Assembly (NCBI GenBank): GCA_016213405.1
Contig: JACRAM010000049.1
Location: 1 to 64,000, forward strand
Direction: 5' to 3'
From: Bacteroidota bacterium
Lineage (GTDB): Bacteria; Bacteroidota; Bacteroidia; Palsa-948
DNA length: 64,000 nt
This document shows, one piece after another, positions 9,586-19,300 of the stretch. How positions within the stretch are numbered: the first letter of the stretch is position 1; each line of letters begins with the position of its first letter. The position numbers and the translations under genes were made by a program. A model generated the notes under the pieces. The model ran no database searches. It saw only the letters and a program-made list of their open reading frames with translations, and was not told the origin of the DNA.

Positions 9586-11148
9586 ATGAAGACATCTTCA
9601 GATGACCTGTTCAGGTTAATTAAATCTCTTGATTCCAGAGAGAAAACTCATTTTAAAATCTTTTCAAAACATGGTAATGCAAACTACGGTTATCTGAATC
9701 TTTTTGATATCATCAATTCACAAGAAGGTTATTATGATGAAGAAAAAGTGAAATCAAAATTAAAAGATAAATCACGGATAAAAAATTTAAAACACATCAA
9801 AAGTCGCCTGAGTGAAGCTATTCTTAAATTTCTTGAACAGTATCATTCTGCAGATTCTGTGAACGCGGTTTTGAGAAGTTATATACACCGGATTGAATTG
9901 ATGTCAAGCAAACGATTGTTCAGAACGGCAAAAAAAATATTGGCAAAAGCGGAAAAACTTGCCGCTGAAAATTATTGTTATGACTCTATGGGGATAGTAT
10001 TAATGCTGAAACGCGATATAACGCTTGCGGAAGCCAATCTTTCGGAAATGCGCGATTATCCGACTACGTTATATGGTAAAGAATCTGTGAACACAGAACT
10101 ACTGAAAAACCTGATTGACTACGGCAAATTGAATATACAAGTAAGCAGCGCTGCATTAACTCAATTGCCTGTATCGGAAGAAAAACGTTTGGTGTTAAAA
10201 AAATTATTAAAAGACCCGCTGCTGAAAAATAAAAACAAAGCCCTTTCTTTTCCTGCCACACTGCTGTTTTATGATATTTCAGGCGGTGTGAATTTCATGT
10301 TGAACAACTGGAAAAAAAGTTATCAGCTTTATAAGAATGTTGTTCGCCTGATGGAGCAGAATCCTGCTTTGCTGAAAAGCAAAACAGAATTTTACATTAC
10401 AGTAGTCAGGCGCCTTTTGATGATAATGGAAAGATTAGGAAAAGGCAAAGAGCTCATTCATCGTTATACTACAACCAAAGATTTTTTCAAATCACATCCT
10501 GCTAAACTAAAATCCAACAGTTTGTCCAGATTGTTCATGCAGATAAACAACAACTATATTCATTATCATTTACAGTCTTTCAACATTAAAGAAGCATTAT
10601 CCGTAAGCGAAGAATTCTTATCAGACATAAAAAAACAATACGACACACAATTATTTTTAGTATTCCATAAAAATCTTTTTCTGATCTATTTCTACCTGAA
10701 TGATTATCACAAGGCGCTGCAAATGCTGAACGAAATTCTGAACATAAAGGAAACCGGAGTCCGTCTGGATATTATCAATGAATGTAAAATATTAAACATC
10801 ATCGTGCATTATGAACTCGGCAATGACGACATACTTCCGAGTTTATGCAAATCGGCAATCCGGTATTTTGATAAACACAAAGAGGATAATAAAGTAGAAA
10901 AAATATTACTATCATTTTTCAGCAACACAACTCATTCATTCAATAACAATAAAATCACAGCACAGAAAAATGCTTCTGCATACGGGCGTGAAAAAGTGAA
11001 AACATTTATGGAATTGAAAAGAAACCTTGAATCCTATAAAACCGAAATGCAAACCAACGATTTTGATTTTCTTTCATGGATTGACAGCAAAATAAAAAAC
11101 CGCCCGTTTGCGGAGGTGGTGAAGGGAAAAGCGAATGTTGAAATTTAA
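9586..11148 (+). CDS. Uncharacterised helical-repeat protein, paralogue of the gene at 14680
   Basis: A 520-residue soluble protein without signal peptide or membrane segment. I do not recognise a named family. It is lysine-rich and almost entirely helical, with TPR-like helix pairs through the middle (for example FRTAKKILAKAEKLAAEN and YHKALQMLNEILNI). The opening (SSDDLFRLIKSLDSREKTHF) and the closing (DFLSWIDSKIKN-PFAEVVKGKA) match the protein encoded at 14680-16218, so the two are full-length paralogues. A cytoplasmic scaffold or regulatory role is possible, but nothing in the sequence shows it. The gene is divergent from the PKD protein at 7230-9365 and convergent with asnB, 7 bp apart. 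Confidence 0.8.
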   Translation: MKTSSDDLFRLIKSLDSREKTHFKIFSKHGNANYGYLNLFDIINSQEGYYDEEKVKSKLKDKSRIKNLKHIKSRLSEAILKFLEQYHSADSVNAVLRSYIHRIELMSSKRLFRTAKKILAKAEKLAAENYCYDSMGIVLMLKRDITLAEANLSEMRDYPTTLYGKESVNTELLKNLIDYGKLNIQVSSAALTQLPVSEEKRLVLKKLLKDPLLKNKNKALSFPATLLFYDISGGVNFMLNNWKKSYQLYKNVVRLMEQNPALLKSKTEFYITVVRRLLMIMERLGKGKELIHRYTTTKDFFKSHPAKLKSNSLSRLFMQINNNYIHYHLQSFNIKEALSVSEEFLSDIKKQYDTQLFLVFHKNLFLIYFYLNDYHKALQMLNEILNIKETGVRLDIINECKILNIIVHYELGNDDILPSLCKSAIRYFDKHKEDNKVEKILLSFFSNTTHSFNNNKITAQKNASAYGREKVKTFMELKRNLESYKTEMQTNDFDFLSWIDSKIKNRPFAEVVKGKANVEI

Positions 11149-11155
11149 AAATACC

Positions 11156-12823
11156 TTATTTATATCCATCGTTGTGTACAGCGGAAACTGCTCTTCCTGA
11201 AGGATCATTTGCATTTTGAAATGATGCATCCCAAGCTAATGCTTCGGGAGTGCTGCAAGCAACAGATTTCACGGAAGGAACACACGATGCTGCTGAATCG
11301 GACGGAAACAGTTCGCTGAAAATGGAACGGTAACGGTATTCTTCTTTGGACATGGGCGGATGTATGGGAAAACGGAATTTTGAATTTGCCAACTGCTCAT
11401 CACTGACCTCTTCGTTTGCCACTATTTTAAGCGTATCAATCCAGCTGTAACCCACACCGTCCGAAAATTGTTCCTTCTGGCGCCACGCAATGCTTTGGGG
11501 CAAATAATCTTCAAATGTTTTTCGCAGAATCCATTTTTCTATTTTTCCATTGCCTGCCATTTTATCTTTGGGATTTAACCGCATGGCAACATCCATGAAT
11601 TCTTTATCTAAAAACGGAACACGCCCTTCAATGCCCCAGGCGGCAAGAGATTTATTAGCGCGCAAGCAGTCGTATAAATGCAGTTTGCTCAGTTTGCGAA
11701 TGGTTTCTTCGTGAAACGCCTGTGGATTTGGCGCTTTGTGAAAATACAAATAGCCGCCAAAAATTTCATCAGCCCCCTCTCCAGACAATACCATTTTTAT
11801 TCCCATTGATTTAATTACTCTGGCTAATAAATACATGGGAGTTGATGCCCGAATAGTGGTTACATCATACGTTTCTAAATGATAAATTACATCGCGAATG
11901 GCATCTAACCCTTCCTGCACGGTGAAATTAATTTCATGATGCACGGAACCAATATGTGCCGCCACTTTTTTTGCTGCTGCCAAATCAGGCGAACCAACTA
12001 AACCTACTGCGAATGAATGCAACTGTGGATACCATGCTTGTTGTTTATCGCCTGACTCAATGCGGTTTGCCGCGTATTTTTTTGTTATTGCGGATATGAT
12101 GGAGGAATCCAATCCTCCTGAAAGAAGCACTCCGTAAGGCACATCGGACATTAACTGCCTGTGAACAGCATCTTCCAAACTTTTTTTCAATGCGGCAGTA
12201 TCGGATGCATTGTCTTTTACATTTTCATATTCTGTCCAATCACGTTTGTACCAAGGTTTTAGTTCTTGTCCTTCCTGGCTGTATAGATAATGTCCGGGAA
12301 GAAACTCCTGAATTTTGTTACAAACACCTTCTAACGCTTTTAACTCAGATGCAACATAAAAATTTCCGAGCTTATCCCAGCCCATATATAATGGAATAAT
12401 TCCCATATGGTCTCGGGCAATAAGATATGTATCTTTTTCTTTGTCGTATAATGCAAAAGCGAAAATGCCATTCAGCTCTTCGATAAAATCAATTCCCTTT
12501 TTTTTATAAAGCGCTAATATCACTTCGCAATCGGAATGAGTTAAAAATTCGTAATCAATTAATTCTTTTCTTAGTTCCTGGTGATTGTATATTTCACCAT
12601 TAACCGCAAGAATCATTTTTTTGTCTTTGCTGTATAATGGCTGCCCTCCGGATTGCGGATCTACAATGGCAAGCCGTTCGTGTGCTAATATCGCTTTTTC
12701 TCCGCAAAATATTCCAGACCAATCCGGTCCCCGATGACGAATTTTTTTTGACATTTCAAGAACCTGGGCTCTCAACTCTTTATCGTCAATCTTTAAATCA
12801 AATACTCCAACAATTCCGCACAT
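11156..12823 (-). CDS. asnB: Asparagine synthetase B, glutamine-hydrolysing
   Basis: AsnB makes asparagine from aspartate, glutamine and ATP in the cytoplasm. The protein has 555 residues, the usual length. The N-terminus is MCGIVGVFD, with Cys2 as the glutaminase nucleophile after Met removal. Residues 1 to about 190 form the Ntn-type glutaminase domain. The ATP pyrophosphatase signature LLSGGLDSSI lies near residue 235, and GEGADEIFGGYLYF follows in the synthetase domain. The C-terminal tail (ending GRAVSAVHNDGYK) is typical of Bacteroidota AsnB. All key residues seem present. The gene stands alone between convergent and co-directional neighbours. Confidence 0.97.
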   Translation of the reverse strand: MCGIVGVFDLKIDDKELRAQVLEMSKKIRHRGPDWSGIFCGEKAILAHERLAIVDPQSGGQPLYSKDKKMILAVNGEIYNHQELRKELIDYEFLTHSDCEVILALYKKKGIDFIEELNGIFAFALYDKEKDTYLIARDHMGIIPLYMGWDKLGNFYVASELKALEGVCNKIQEFLPGHYLYSQEGQELKPWYKRDWTEYENVKDNASDTAALKKSLEDAVHRQLMSDVPYGVLLSGGLDSSIISAITKKYAANRIESGDKQQAWYPQLHSFAVGLVGSPDLAAAKKVAAHIGSVHHEINFTVQEGLDAIRDVIYHLETYDVTTIRASTPMYLLARVIKSMGIKMVLSGEGADEIFGGYLYFHKAPNPQAFHEETIRKLSKLHLYDCLRANKSLAAWGIEGRVPFLDKEFMDVAMRLNPKDKMAGNGKIEKWILRKTFEDYLPQSIAWRQKEQFSDGVGYSWIDTLKIVANEEVSDEQLANSKFRFPIHPPMSKEEYRYRSIFSELFPSDSAASCVPSVKSVACSTPEALAWDASFQNANDPSGRAVSAVHNDGYK

Positions 12824-12862
12824 ATTATTTTTTATTAAGTTTTAAAGATAACGAACTATTCG

Positions 12863-14476
12863 TTAAAGCTTCACAAACTTTATTGTGAGTCGCCTTTTAT
12901 TGTCAAACACTTTGACAAAATAAATGCCACTTTCAATGTTGTTTATATCAAGTTTCAACATAGTGCTTCCTTTGTTGACCGGAAACCCGTTATTGACAAT
13001 CAATCTTCCCAGCAAATCATAAATATTTACCTGAAGTTTTTCATCTTCGATAGAAAAAAAAGTTCCGAGCAATTCATCTTGCGCTGGTGTGTTTTGTAAA
13101 ATTAAATTCCATTCATCATTTAGTTCACACGTTACGGAAATGGGTCCGTAGTATTTGTATTCTCCGTTAAAGTCGGTTTGTTTTAATCTATAGTATTGGG
13201 TATTGAGTATTGAGTATTGAGATTCATCTACAAATTCATAATGGCGAATGGTGGAAGAGTTGCCTGCGCCTTGTACCACTCCGATTAAATTCCATTCTTC
13301 CCCGTTCAAGCTGCGTTCAATGCTGAAATAATTATTATTTATTTCACTTGCAGTTGACCAATTACATTTTGCAACTCCTGAACTGCAAGAAGAAGTAAAT
13401 GAAAAAAGTTCAACTGGAAGCCAAGAACAATTGGCTGCGCCTGATTCCATTTCAATGTAAAAGCTAGAGATGGCGCCACCCGTGCCATCTACTATAACAT
13501 AATAAATGTTTCCTGCAGTTAATGAAGACATATTCAATTGCATATTACAAGTACAGCCATTGGCATATTGGGGAGAAGTGTAGGTGTCGTTTGTTGCTGC
13601 ATCAGCAGGACATCCTCCTGTAACAAGCGCGTAAGTTGGAGCAGCACAGGTTCCTGAATTGGTAAATGCAAGAATCTGCAAACTGTTGTTTACTCCTGAA
13701 ATTGTGAACTGAGCAGTGGTTCCGGATGCTTTGAAATTGAACCATGCAGAATTATTCTTCGCCCCGTTCCATGCACAAGATGGCGACCAGAAAGCAGAAG
13801 TGGTTGAAGGGTCAGTGGCAGGACCAGGATCAGCGTATCCGTTATTGGTGCCGATAAGGATGGTTCCGGTTTCTAAACACTGTACACCCGAACAATTATC
13901 ATTTGCGGTAGAGGCGGAAATATCATTATAAGAAAATGCTGCTCCGAATATCAAATCAACTTTGTTGTAGGCAATTCCTGTGGAAGCGCTTGTTTCTGTA
14001 ATTGTAATCGTCCATGTTCCGTTTGGATTTTCTCCGTTGTAAGTTGAAAAATCGTTTGCGGTGTTTGTTCGGTAGTAGCCAACATCATACGGCTCTTTGG
14101 TAGAACCATAATCTTGTGGAAATCTCAAAACAGAATGGTCTCTGTATTTTATATTAAACCGCACAATAGAACTAATGGTGCCGGTATTTGATTTGATGGT
14201 GATGGTTGTTCCTGTAGGGGATTGTAAGGTTATGATGTAAGAAGTTAATGCGCGGGTATTTGTTCCATCGCCCAAATCAATATTCACCTGCCTCAAAACA
14301 TTACTTGGCGTGCTAAGCGGATTGGAAAGCGCTGCTACTGCAATTGTTTTGGTGAGAGTTCCATTCCATGAACCGACTCCTTGTGAAGCAGTATTGGAAA
14401 ATGTCTGACTTAAAACACATAGAGGAATAGTTTCTGTCAGAAAAAATAAATAAACTATCGTTACAGGACGAAGCAT
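12863..14476 (-). CDS. T9SS type A protein with proprotein-convertase-like P domain
   Basis: I place the start at 14476 because MLRPVTIVYLFFLTETIPLC gives a signal peptide; the frame is open to an ATG at 14614, which would add 46 non-hydrophobic residues. The predicted product has 537 residues. The N-terminal part (VNIDLGDGTNTRALTSYII..., ENPNGTWTITITE) resembles the P/Homo B jelly-roll of proprotein convertases, without any protease domain. A Cys-rich second domain follows (CSGVQCLETGT, ANGCTCNMQLNM). The C-terminus has LNGEEWNLIGVVQGAGNSST...YYRLKQTD and ends with a T9SS type A sorting domain (VNIYDLLGRL...SGIYFVKVFDNKRRLTIKFVKL). A 7-bp tandem array encodes SQYSILNTQYY just before YRLKQTD. 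The gene is divergent from the helical-repeat paralogue at 14680. Confidence 0.83.
   Translation of the reverse strand: MLRPVTIVYLFFLTETIPLCVLSQTFSNTASQGVGSWNGTLTKTIAVAALSNPLSTPSNVLRQVNIDLGDGTNTRALTSYIITLQSPTGTTITIKSNTGTISSIVRFNIKYRDHSVLRFPQDYGSTKEPYDVGYYRTNTANDFSTYNGENPNGTWTITITETSASTGIAYNKVDLIFGAAFSYNDISASTANDNCSGVQCLETGTILIGTNNGYADPGPATDPSTTSAFWSPSCAWNGAKNNSAWFNFKASGTTAQFTISGVNNSLQILAFTNSGTCAAPTYALVTGGCPADAATNDTYTSPQYANGCTCNMQLNMSSLTAGNIYYVIVDGTGGAISSFYIEMESGAANCSWLPVELFSFTSSCSSGVAKCNWSTASEINNNYFSIERSLNGEEWNLIGVVQGAGNSSTIRHYEFVDESQYSILNTQYYRLKQTDFNGEYKYYGPISVTCELNDEWNLILQNTPAQDELLGTFFSIEDEKLQVNIYDLLGRLIVNNGFPVNKGSTMLKLDINNIESGIYFVKVFDNKRRLTIKFVKL
13192..13224. repeat. In-frame 7-bp tandem array (TATTGAG units)
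   Basis: Four consecutive units, tattggg followed by three of tattgag, lie inside the T9SS protein. They encode SQYSILNTQYY. The unit length matches the arms of the hairpin elements elsewhere, but only one arm is present here. Confidence 0.65.
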
Positions 14477-14679
14477 GCTAAGAAAAATATTTTTTATCAA
14501 AGATAATCTCTTTTCATCCAAAACGGAATTGAAGATTGCATTATTCTTATTATTCGCAGAAGCGATAAACTGGAATATCTCTTTTTGTAAAGAACGGTCA
14601 AATGGTATTTCCAATATATGTTTCTCCGAAATGAAAAAGTATTCTACCTTCGTAATTCTAATTTATTCTTATAAATCGC

Positions 14680-16218
14680 ATGAAGACATCTGAAGACCTT
14701 TTTGACCTTATTCATTCCATGAACAGTCATGAAAAAGGATATTTCAGAAAATATTCCTCGCTGCATGTGCGCGGTGAAAAGAATATTTATATGCAATTGT
14801 TTGAAGCGATTTCAAAACAACAAAAATACGATGAAGAAAAATTAAAAAAACGTTTTCACAATGAACTTTTCATAAAGCAATTACCGGTCGCAAAAAATTA
14901 TCTCTACAACCAGGTGTTGAAAGCGCTGCGCTCTTATCATTACAGCATTCATTCCGAAATTATGGACATGCGGCACAATGCAGAAATTCTTATTGAAAAA
15001 AGTTTATATGATCAAGCGCATAAAGCGCTGAAAAAAGCCAAGCAAACTGCAAAAGAAAATGAACTGCTCTGGGCAGCACCCGAAATAGCGGCCATGTGGG
15101 AAATGAAGCTGGCTGTAGCCAATAATGATATGAACCAGGTAAAAAATATTATTTCAGAAAAGTCAAAAGATTTTTTATTGCTGCAAAACGCAGAGCAATA
15201 CAGGGATATAAATTTCAAAATGTATATGCTTTATGCCGCTATCGGTAAGGTGCGCGGGAAAGAACATCTTGGCGAAATGAAAAAAATAATGAATCTCAGT
15301 GAAATGAAAAACGAATCCTCTGCCTGTTCGTTTGAGGCACGGCTTCGTTTTCTGATTACCCACGCTTTGTGGGCAGATGTACAGGGTAATGCAGATAACT
15401 ACTATTCGTATTCAAAAAAGGTAATTGACCTTTTTAAATTGAATCCCAAAATAATTCCTGCTAATCTTTCGCAATACATTGCTTATTACGGCAATGTTAT
15501 TGGCGCTGCCATGAATTCAAGGCGATACCGCGAAGCCCGTGTTTATTTGAATGAACTGAAAGAATTATCGGCATTCACAAAAAATGACATGCTCAGGAAT
15601 AAGTTGTTTTACTTTAACAGCCATCTTACACTTTACTATTTTAATACGATTGGTCAATCCCCAGGCAAGACAGATGTTATTTCTGATATTACAAAAAAGA
15701 TAACCGATCACCATGGGTATTTGAATGACATACAAAAATCCATCTTGTATTCAAACTTAGCAACTACATTTTTTATCAGGCAGCAATACCATAAATGCAC
15801 TTTCTGGCTTAATTGCATCCGCAATGAAGTATCGTTAAACAACTACCCGAACATTCAAAGCTATCTCCGCATTTTTTATCTCCTTGTTAACTACGAAGCA
15901 GGCAAAACAGACCTTCTTCCTTATCTGATACAATCTGTTTACCGCTTCCTGAAGAAAAAAGAACAACTTTATAAATTTGAAACCCTCCTCCTTCATTTTC
16001 TCCGAAACGAACTTCCAAAAGTTAATCCTGAAACAAGTTCTGGGAAAAAAGAATTAATACTGGCATTTCAGAAGCTTAAAAACAAAATAACCCCACTCGC
16101 CAAAGAACCCTACGAGAAAAATGCATTTGAGTATTTTGATTATGTAACCTGGCTTGACAGCAAAATTCAAAACTGCCCGTTTGCGGAAATGTTGAAGGAG
16201 AAGGCGAAGTTACATTAA
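14680..16218 (+). CDS. Uncharacterised helical-repeat protein, paralogue of the gene at 9586
   Basis: A 512-residue protein without signal peptide. The opening (MKTSEDLFDLIHSMNSHEKG) and closing (YVTWLDSKIQNCPFAEMLKE) correspond to those of the protein at 9586-11148, and both genes start ATGAAGACATC. The middle is predicted helical with TPR-like helix pairs (DQAHKALKKAKQTAKENELL). I do not know the function. Like its paralogue, it is divergent from a T9SS cargo gene, with about 200 bp between the starts. The repeated arrangement suggests that the pairs arose by block duplication or that the helical protein is linked to cargo expression or export (inference). Confidence 0.8.
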   Translation: MKTSEDLFDLIHSMNSHEKGYFRKYSSLHVRGEKNIYMQLFEAISKQQKYDEEKLKKRFHNELFIKQLPVAKNYLYNQVLKALRSYHYSIHSEIMDMRHNAEILIEKSLYDQAHKALKKAKQTAKENELLWAAPEIAAMWEMKLAVANNDMNQVKNIISEKSKDFLLLQNAEQYRDINFKMYMLYAAIGKVRGKEHLGEMKKIMNLSEMKNESSACSFEARLRFLITHALWADVQGNADNYYSYSKKVIDLFKLNPKIIPANLSQYIAYYGNVIGAAMNSRRYREARVYLNELKELSAFTKNDMLRNKLFYFNSHLTLYYFNTIGQSPGKTDVISDITKKITDHHGYLNDIQKSILYSNLATTFFIRQQYHKCTFWLNCIRNEVSLNNYPNIQSYLRIFYLLVNYEAGKTDLLPYLIQSVYRFLKKKEQLYKFETLLLHFLRNELPKVNPETSSGKKELILAFQKLKNKITPLAKEPYEKNAFEYFDYVTWLDSKIQNCPFAEMLKEKAKLH

Positions 16219-16322
16219 GGATTTATCATCGGAAAATTTTATATATCCTCAACTTCTTTCTATTGGTTTCACTCAGTTGAAAAACAAAAAAGAAACATGC
16301 TCATAAAGTCATAATTTATTTT

Positions 16323-16330
16323 TACATTTG
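16323..16330 (+). promoter_or_regulatory. Bacteroidota-type -7 box (TACATTTG)
   Basis: It matches TAnnTTTG and lies 48 bp upstream of the ATG at 16379, in the only gap before the giant T9SS gene. No clear -33 element was found. Confidence 0.45.
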
Positions 16331-16378
16331 TATAATACCCCATGAAACGAAAGTGTAGTAATAATAAATACAGTTATT

Positions 16379-19300
16379 ATGTTTCGTTTCTATCCTTGTT
16401 CAAACGCGTGTTCTCCATGGTTCTCTTCTGAGAACAGGTTTGCTTTTTTTTCAAGTTTCATTACTAAAATCTTTCTCTCTCTCTTTTTCATTTTTACTGG
16501 CGAGGCGTTTTCTCAAACCACTTACACATGGACTGGCGTTTCGGGCGCAAGCTGGGCGGTTTCAACTAACTGGTCGCCTGCAAGAGCTGCACCTGCAGCA
16601 AATGATGTCATTTTATTTAACAGCGGTACCACCTTAAATGTAACTGCTGTTCCTACGGAAACCATCAGGTCATTAACCGTAACAAGCAGTAGTAATATTA
16701 CATTGACAGGAGCGGTAGGTGCTTTAACATTATCTATCAATGGACCCACCTTAATTAATAATCTTGTAATAGATGTAAGTTCTACTCTTCAACTTACGTC
16801 AGCCGGCACAACTTTGACTCTGAATTTTCTTACTACCGCAAGCCAGAGAGGACAAATAGACGGCACATTACAATTAAACACGAAAGGTTTATTTAATACA
16901 TCAAGCATCGGAACTACTCTGGTTACAGTTGGCAGTGGAGGAACTATAGTAAATAACTACCAAACGGGTGGTGGTATTCCTGTTGTTAGTTCAACAGCAA
17001 CACTTTCATTTGCCAGCGGTTCAAATTACAATCATATAACAACGATACAAGTATCGGTACCCACTGCCACCTATAATGTTAATTCAACAGCAAATTTTAA
17101 TGCAGGTACTTCTACCATTAACAACATGACGCAGACTTTTGGAAATGTTACTGTTAATTCTGCTGGCACTCTTACTCTTAATGTCGGAAGTCCAACCATT
17201 GCCGGAGTTTTTACATTGACAGCCGGAGTTTTTGCAGTCGGAGCTAACGCGCTTACTTTAAACGGAACCATGGCATCCACCGGAACAGGAAACATAACAG
17301 CAAGCGGAGCGATAACCATTGGCGGCAGCGGGGGAGATTACGGAACACTTCGGTTTACTGCCGCTCCAACGCTTACTTCATTTACAATGAACAGAGCAAG
17401 TGCCGGTACGGTAGGAATAACCCAAGCGCTGACCATTGGCGCAGCAGGAACACTGAATCTTACTAACGGTGTAATCAACAGCGGTGGAAATTTAATTTCA
17501 GTAACCAACGGAGCCGCTGCCTCTGTTACGAATACCGGTGGCACGGCATCTTATGTAAATGGCGCTTTGCAACGCACAATGGCTGCCAACCTGAGCGCAG
17601 CAACTATTCTCTTTCCTATAGGGAAAACCGCTTGCCAGAAAGTTACATTTAACGGACTTTCCACCACAAGTTCCGCGAGCACAGTGGTTATAAGGGCGGA
17701 GGCATTTGATGCAAACAGCGGTGGCACTTTTGACCCAAGCTTAACTGCCATCAATACGGATAATTACTGGAGCGCCACCATCATTTCAAATCCTACAAGT
17801 CTTGCAAACCCGGGAACCATAAGTTTGACAGATGCTTCGCCTGTGCCGGATGCAACTACTGCTGTTGCTACTTCAAGCACACTTGCCGGACAATATTTTT
17901 CTTTGGGAGGAAACACCGCTGCGCCCACAGTAACTTCAACACTTGCAGTTCCTGTCACACTTGGTTATTTTGTTTTAGGAACTAAGAATGCAACGGCTTT
18001 GTGCGGAACATACAGTGTGGGTCCGACCGGAAATTTTCTAACGATAACCGAAGCAGTGAATTCATTAAACATCAGACCCGTTAGCTGTAATGTGATATTT
18101 GAATTAGAGACAACTTACGCAGGTGCAGGAGAAAGATATCCAATCAATATTTTATATGCAGGAATATCCTCTGCAACAGCAACCTTCCGTCCTGTTACAG
18201 GAGCAGGAACACTTACTACTTCCGGTGACCCTGGCTCTGGTTTTCCATTAATTAACTTTAATGGTGCTGACTATGTGACATTTGACGGAAGAGCAGGAGG
18301 TGCCGGAACTACCGTTAGCTGGATTATCAGAAATACACGGACAGCTTCAGTAGTTGGACCGGCAATTCAGTTTTCAAACGGTGCAACCTATGATGTTTTG
18401 CAATATGTTCGCACAGAGAGTCAGAACTCCACCAGCACCAGCGGAACTATTTATATAAGCAGCTATCCCATCTGGTCTGCCGGAAATAATAACCTTACTA
18501 TTCAGAATTGTGATGTAACAAAATACACCAGCGGTGCAACTACTCATATAAATGCGATATATGCCTATGGGCAAACTGCTAATCCGAATAATTATATCAG
18601 CATCTTAAACAACAATATTCACAGTTTTACTCCCGGGCTGACTGCTGAAGCTTGTGGAGTTACGGTAACCGGAACCGGACTTAATACAGATTATGGTGAT
18701 AACTGGACTATAACAGGAAACAGTTTTTATCTGGATTGCGCAGAACAACAGTTGTATCGCTATACAGTAATAAATTTTATTCCCGGTTTAGGTTCAGGCG
18801 GAAATACTATTTCAAATAATTATATCGGAGGTGGCGCTCCTCTTTGTGCAGGTGCCACATGGACCAGTGCTGTTGGCGGTGCGGGAAATACGATTCAGAC
18901 ATTTGAAGGTATTTATGTTTGGGCAGGAGCTACCACTATTTCAGGCAACACTATTCAGAATATCAGTTTAACGGCTACAGGTGGAACTTCTTTTGGCGCA
19001 ATTCATCTTGCCGACTGCAGCGCTTCAGCCAGTTATTCCATTACAAACAATTTAATCGGAAGTGCAGCTACCTGCAACAGCATTCAAAACGCAGGGCAAT
19101 GGAAAACGGTTGGAATATGGGTTGATAATAGTTGCGGAACTATTTCTCTTACTAATAATACGCTGGCAAATATTACGGCAACGAATGCAGTAAATACTGC
19201 CGCTACTGTTACCGGAATGTATTCAGATTGCGGTTCTAATACTATCACAGGAAATACTATTTACAACCTGACAGCAACAACAGCCACCAGTGTCAGCCAG

